A stretch of 8,803 bases of DNA. Source: Caryophanales bacterium (GTDB lineage Bacteria > Bacillota_I > Bacilli_A > RFN20 > CAG-826). Below, one piece after another: positions 5,589 through 8,803 of this stretch. Under the pieces are notes generated by a model. It had not been told where the DNA came from. It did no database searches and saw only the letters and a list, made by a program, of their open reading frames with translations. Position 1 is the first letter of the stretch; the number at the start of each line of letters is the position of its first letter. The DNA lies in assembly GCA_028726925.1 (NCBI GenBank), contig JAQYPI010000008.1:1-8803 (forward strand), given 5' to 3'. Position numbers and translations under genes: made by a program.

Positions 5589-6323
5589 TCACCGTATGAA
5601 GATGATGTTTCGATGGTAATCCAGATAATCCTTCATTCCCGGGTCGTATTTGATGTCATATTTACTGGAGGTGCCTAGTCTTAGTTTCTCGGCGTTATCC
5701 TTCGTGACAATGCTGGAAAGAAGGATTTTCCCATCGTTCTCGAACGACATCAGCCCTTGGTCGAAAAGCCGATCGTAGGTCGCACTTAAAAGAAGACCGT
5801 TCTCTAAACTGATCCTTTCTTTGTTGCTCGATGCCGCCCAAGGCTTGATGTGGCTCGCAATGAGAATTTCGGAAAGGTTGATTCCCGTGATGATGCAGCG
5901 ATTGTTATATTTACGAAGCAACTTTTCCCGATAGATGCCTTGGCCGATTCTGGCTTGGACGATTGCTTCCCTTTCGGTTTGTTGCAAGGAAGAGTCCAGG
6001 ATGATTTTTCTTTCCTCGTCTTTCGCGGCGTCTTGTCCGCCGACGAGGGAATAAACATAAAGCCGATAATGCTTGAGGGCGTTGCGATACATCCGCTTGC
6101 CTCTTTTGTCCTTGGCTTCGAAAAAGGGGTCCCTTCGAATGATCTCGATCGCGACATCGAGTTCAAAGAGATTCATGTCCATCAGAGGCTTCGAGATAAC
6201 CCCTTGCCGGAGCATGTCTTCCGACGCGACCCTAAGCCCACTTTCATAGTGGTCGATCGACCTCTCGCTTAATGGGGTCCCATCTTCTTTTGTGCACGTT
6301 CTTAGAAAATCTTTGAATTCCAC
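5589..6323 (-). CDS. HNH endonuclease with helical N-terminal domain
   Basis: From GTG 6323 this is 244 residues. The N-terminal part (about 1-95) is helical and recalls the SAM-like core-binding domain of tyrosine recombinases, with LSERSIDHYESGLRVASEDM and a later MYRNALKHYRLYVYSL. The C-terminal part is an HNH nuclease of the HNH_2 type: RIGQGIYREKLLRKY, then C143, ASHIKPW with H158, NGLLLSATYDRLFDQGLMSF with N175. Where some relatives have a second histidine the sequence reads YD (183-184), so the exact metal-site residues should be treated with care. Such proteins cut DNA and occur often near restriction and defence genes. The frame stays open to ATG 6395, but residues before the GTG look non-native and a TATAAT lies at 6330-6335, which favours a short or absent leader. 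It is transcribed divergently from the AIPR gene. Confidence 0.82.
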   Translation of the reverse strand: MEFKDFLRTCTKEDGTPLSERSIDHYESGLRVASEDMLRQGVISKPLMDMNLFELDVAIEIIRRDPFFEAKDKRGKRMYRNALKHYRLYVYSLVGGQDAAKDEERKIILDSSLQQTEREAIVQARIGQGIYREKLLRKYNNRCIITGINLSEILIASHIKPWAASSNKERISLENGLLLSATYDRLFDQGLMSFENDGKILLSSIVTKDNAEKLRLGTSSKYDIKYDPGMKDYLDYHRNIIFIR

Positions 6324-6358
6324 CTCGTCATTATAAAACGGCACGAGAAGAATCGAAA

Positions 6359-6460
6359 ATGGGTGAAGAAGACGGCAAGCGCGCCCGCCTCGCATCGTTC
6401 ATCAGCATCGCCATTTCGGTCCTTTCTTTATTGGTAACCATCCTCTTCCATTTCCTTTGA
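6359..6460 (+). CDS. Possible 33-residue single-helix membrane peptide
   Basis: ATG 6359 opens a 33-codon frame ending TGA 6458-6460. The first ten residues are charged (MGEEDGKRAR) and the rest is almost wholly hydrophobic (SFISIAISVLSLLVTILFHF), the classic shape of a small membrane protein or type I toxin-like peptide. It lies between the divergent HNH and AIPR genes, 66 bp before AIPR and just upstream of the AIPR promoter. The upstream GAGAAG is only a weak ribosome-binding site. A chance hydrophobic frame is quite possible, and the longer alternative start of the HNH gene would overlap it on the other strand. Confidence 0.35.
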   Translation: MGEEDGKRARLASFISIAISVLSLLVTILFHFL

Positions 6461-6470
6461 TCCCCCGATC

Positions 6471-6499
6471 TTTACACATAGATCCCCGGGGTTTATCAT
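6471..6499 (+). promoter_or_regulatory. Promoter of the AIPR gene with embedded palindrome
   Basis: TTTACA (6471-6476) and TATCAT (6494-6499) are 17 bp apart, a good sigma-70-type match. The spacer contains CCCCGGGG (6484-6491), a perfect 8-bp palindrome, and GATCCCC occurs at 6459-6465 and again at 6481-6487, 22 bp apart. These are plausible operator sites for a repressor. The start of transcription would be near 6506. Confidence 0.5.
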
Positions 6500-6526
6500 C
6501 AAAAGATCTACAGGGGACGCATACAT

Positions 6527-8668
6527 ATGAATCTAAAGGACTACGCCAAAACGATCGGCGATCTTGGTGCCACGAACAAAGGGGTTCCTTTGCAACTCAC
6601 CACCTTGATGGCTTTCTATGACATCTACGGGGGAGACCTGAATCAAATCGATGACCTGAACGATGGTATCGCGAACGATCTCGGGAGGGGAATCCCGGTC
6701 CTCGGGGTGTTCCTTTCGACCGCTTACGAAGAAGACACGGTCGTGGTCTACACCTATTATGAGCCCTCATCCGGCTTCAGCATCCAAGAGGTCGAGAAGC
6801 GCGTGAAAGATGTGGCCACCTTCGTCTCGAACGTCGTAGTCGGCCGATTCACGATCGGCAACTCCAATGCCGAATCCCTCTTGCAGGAATACCTCTCCAA
6901 GGACGATGAAGACAACGTCCGCCCCGTGCTCATCAAGGTGCTCACCCTTTCAGATCTTCCGGAAGTTGAGGCCTATGACGCGAAAGGGAGAATCGGGTCG
7001 ATGAACCTTTCCTCCCGTTCCGTCCACGTCGAGGCGGAGCTCGATTTCGGGGTCGACATCGCCAAGACCATCGAGTCGAACCTCGCCCCCTATGAGAACG
7101 TACCCGCCGGGGAACTCCGCTTGGACCGGCCAAACAACGTCCTCCGGTTCGAGGACAAGTCCTTCGTCTGCAACGTGTCGGCGAAATCCCTCAAGGACCT
7201 ATGGGACAAGGAAGGGAACAAAGGCTTGCTCGCGATGAACCTTCGCTACTACATCAAGAACGCCTCGATCGATGGCAACGTCGAGCGCTCGATCCGCGAG
7301 AACCCCGGCGATTTTTGGTATTTCAACAACGGCATCATCATCGTCTGCGATTCCGCCTCTTTGGAAGGCGGCGTCCTGCGCCTCAAGAATTTCTCGGTCG
7401 TGAACGGTGGCCAAACCACCCGCATGATCGGGACGACCCCCATAGGTCAGGATTTTTTCGTCCTCGCCAAGATCGTCATCAACCGGTTCGAGGACCAGGA
7501 GAAGAAGGCCCTCTTCGTCTCGCAGGTCGCGGAATATTCCAATACCCAGAAGCCGATCAAAGCCAAGGACCTCATCGCGAACCGCCCCGAGCAGCGCCTA
7601 CTCAAAAGCGCCCTCCTCAAGGAAGGGGTGTTCCTCGAGATCAAGCGCGGAGAGAAGCCAATCGGCTCTTTCTCCGAGCCTTGGCAGAAGATGAAGAACC
7701 AGGAACTCGCCCAGATCCTCTACGCCTTCGTCTTCCTCCACCCCGGCCCCGCGAGGAACAACGTCTCGAAAATGCTCCAAAACGAGCAGAAGTACGAACT
7801 CATCTTCCGCAAGCACGAATACTCGTTCCCGTTCTTAAAAAGCTTGCTGTTCCTCTTCAAAGCCCTTGAGTCCTACAAGAGGAAAGCCGGCAAGGACGAG
7901 GAAGCGGACGCCACCTCAAGAGGGCTCGCCAAAAACGGCGTCTTCTATGCCCTCGCGACCATCGGGTATTTGCTCAAGAGACGCTACTGCCCCGCCTTCG
8001 CGGACAATTGCCGCAAAAGCGGATCCAACGCCTCCTTCTACAAGGAAGCGACGGAAGAGCAGGCTTTCGATTTCGGGTTCCTTCCTCCCCTCTACGAGAA
8101 CAACTTCAAACTGTTCCTCAAGGATTCGTTCCGCTTCTTCGACTATCTTTTCGGCACCTTGATCCGCCCGACGTTCGAATCCCAGAAGGAAGATAACGCG
8201 TCCACCACCCCGGCGAACTGGACCAAAAGCGACACGGGCTTCACGAAGATCGAGAGGCAAATCGAGACGAACATCGCCTCCCTCGGGGAGACGTTCTTCG
8301 ACCAAAAGCTCTTTGGCTTGTTCCTCGCCCCGAACGACAAGATGAGGGATTCCGCGGATGACTTATACCGGAATCTTCGCGAAGGCAACAAGGTCTTCAA
8401 GACGTCCCGGGGAACCCCAATGTCCGAGGATGACGGCCAGTTAAGGAACGCCTTGCTCATCTTCCGCGAGGATTATGCCAACAAGAGGCACATTGCTCCT
8501 AATCGCGTCTTCACGGAGGCGGTCCTAAACAAGCTTGTCGCGGAGAAGCCCGTTACGAATGACGAGATACGAAGCATTCTGCCTCCCACATCCTATTTCT
8601 ATGTCGGCCCTCAAATCCTGAAGATCATCCAGGATTTCCTCCAAGGGCCCCTTCCGGAAGAAAAATAA
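6527..8668 (+). CDS. AIPR-family abortive-infection protein with C-terminal HRDC-like domain
   Basis: 713 residues. The central part carries the AIPR signature: NLRYYIKNASIDGNVERSIR (238-257), then WYFNNGIIIVCD (264-275) and LKNFSVVNGGQTT (286-298), with VAEYSNTQKPIKAKDL (334-349) downstream. Family members are named for abortive-infection phage resistance, and their biochemistry is not settled. The N-terminal 1-235 matches the usual lead-in of this family in length. Near the C-terminus, 639-703 reads LRNALLIFREDYANKRHIAP, VFTEAVLNKLVAEKPVTNDE and ends QILKIIQDFL, which looks like an HRDC domain, a nucleic-acid-binding fold best known from RecQ helicases and RNase D. AGGGGA 9 bases upstream supports ATG 6527. 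The gene has its own promoter and a strong terminator after the stop, so it is probably monocistronic. It is more GC-rich than the AbiTii gene, suggesting a separate origin. The AIPR call is firm; the HRDC call is by pattern. Confidence 0.85.
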   Translation: MNLKDYAKTIGDLGATNKGVPLQLTTLMAFYDIYGGDLNQIDDLNDGIANDLGRGIPVLGVFLSTAYEEDTVVVYTYYEPSSGFSIQEVEKRVKDVATFVSNVVVGRFTIGNSNAESLLQEYLSKDDEDNVRPVLIKVLTLSDLPEVEAYDAKGRIGSMNLSSRSVHVEAELDFGVDIAKTIESNLAPYENVPAGELRLDRPNNVLRFEDKSFVCNVSAKSLKDLWDKEGNKGLLAMNLRYYIKNASIDGNVERSIRENPGDFWYFNNGIIIVCDSASLEGGVLRLKNFSVVNGGQTTRMIGTTPIGQDFFVLAKIVINRFEDQEKKALFVSQVAEYSNTQKPIKAKDLIANRPEQRLLKSALLKEGVFLEIKRGEKPIGSFSEPWQKMKNQELAQILYAFVFLHPGPARNNVSKMLQNEQKYELIFRKHEYSFPFLKSLLFLFKALESYKRKAGKDEEADATSRGLAKNGVFYALATIGYLLKRRYCPAFADNCRKSGSNASFYKEATEEQAFDFGFLPPLYENNFKLFLKDSFRFFDYLFGTLIRPTFESQKEDNASTTPANWTKSDTGFTKIERQIETNIASLGETFFDQKLFGLFLAPNDKMRDSADDLYRNLREGNKVFKTSRGTPMSEDDGQLRNALLIFREDYANKRHIAPNRVFTEAVLNKLVAEKPVTNDEIRSILPPTSYFYVGPQILKIIQDFLQGPLPEEK

Positions 8669-8691
8669 GGGATACGTACCCACGAATCCAC

Positions 8692-8726
8692 GGCCTTGGC
8701 ACCACCCAAGGCCTTTTCGTTTTTTT
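8692..8726 (+). terminator. Intrinsic terminator of the AIPR gene
   Basis: GGCCTTGG (8692-8699) pairs perfectly with CCAAGGCC (8706-8713) around a six-base loop, followed by TTTT, CG and seven T. It starts 24 bases after the stop codon and should end the transcript efficiently. Confidence 0.92.
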
Positions 8727-8783
8727 GAGAAACGATCCGAAAAAACATGCCCGGAAACGGAAACAAAACGGGAGATTCTGCAA

Positions 8784-8803
8784 ATGCCTGGCGAGCCAAG
8801 AAC
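8784..8803 (+). CDS. Probable start of the next gene, cut by the right edge
   Basis: ATG 8784 follows GGGAG (8770-8774) at 9 bases spacing and reads MPGEPR before the window ends. A second candidate ATG at 8747 in a different frame stays open for 19 codons but lacks a ribosome-binding site. Too little is present for any family assignment. Confidence 0.35.

Overview
This is an accessory, defence-island-like stretch of a bacterial chromosome or large mobile element. Several genes carry purine-rich Shine-Dalgarno sequences, and the base composition is mosaic: flanking genes such as the one at 4689-5408 are AT-leaning, while the insertion sequence in the middle is visibly GC-rich. Nothing here fixes the phylum. 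There are no rRNA, tRNA or housekeeping genes.

Left part (1-1716): a truncated minus-strand gene runs off the left edge and looks like an MvaI/BcnI-type restriction endonuclease with an extra N-terminal domain. Next come decayed remnants on the plus strand: the frameshifted N-terminal part of an IS1202-like transposase, then the frameshifted C-terminal end of an unidentified protein. That end abuts the start of a 258-codon gene of unknown function.

Middle (1717-4277): a structurally complete 2561-bp IS66-family element (tnpA, tnpB, tnpC, all minus strand) has inserted into that 258-codon gene. The 8-bp target duplication CACGTTTC is perfect on both sides. Removing the element and one duplication copy restores one open frame, 1155-1716 joined to 4286-4500. 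The IS ends are unusually long inverted repeats of 92 bp (9 mismatches). The inner part of the left end is a decayed copy of the tnpA ribosome-binding and start region.

Right part (4501-8803): an AbiTii-domain protein with a C-terminal membrane helix (plus), an HNH endonuclease with a helical N-terminal domain (minus), a possible 33-residue membrane peptide (plus), and a 713-residue AIPR-family protein ending in an HRDC-like domain (plus). The AIPR gene has a good promoter and a strong intrinsic terminator. A new gene probably begins just before the right edge.

Taken together, four separate genes belong to nuclease or abortive-infection families (MvaI/BcnI-like, AbiTii, HNH, AIPR). The region therefore reads as a set of anti-phage or anti-plasmid genes accumulated and partly broken by mobile elements. 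The HNH/AIPR divergent pair is the best candidate for a functional unit. That link is inferred from position only.
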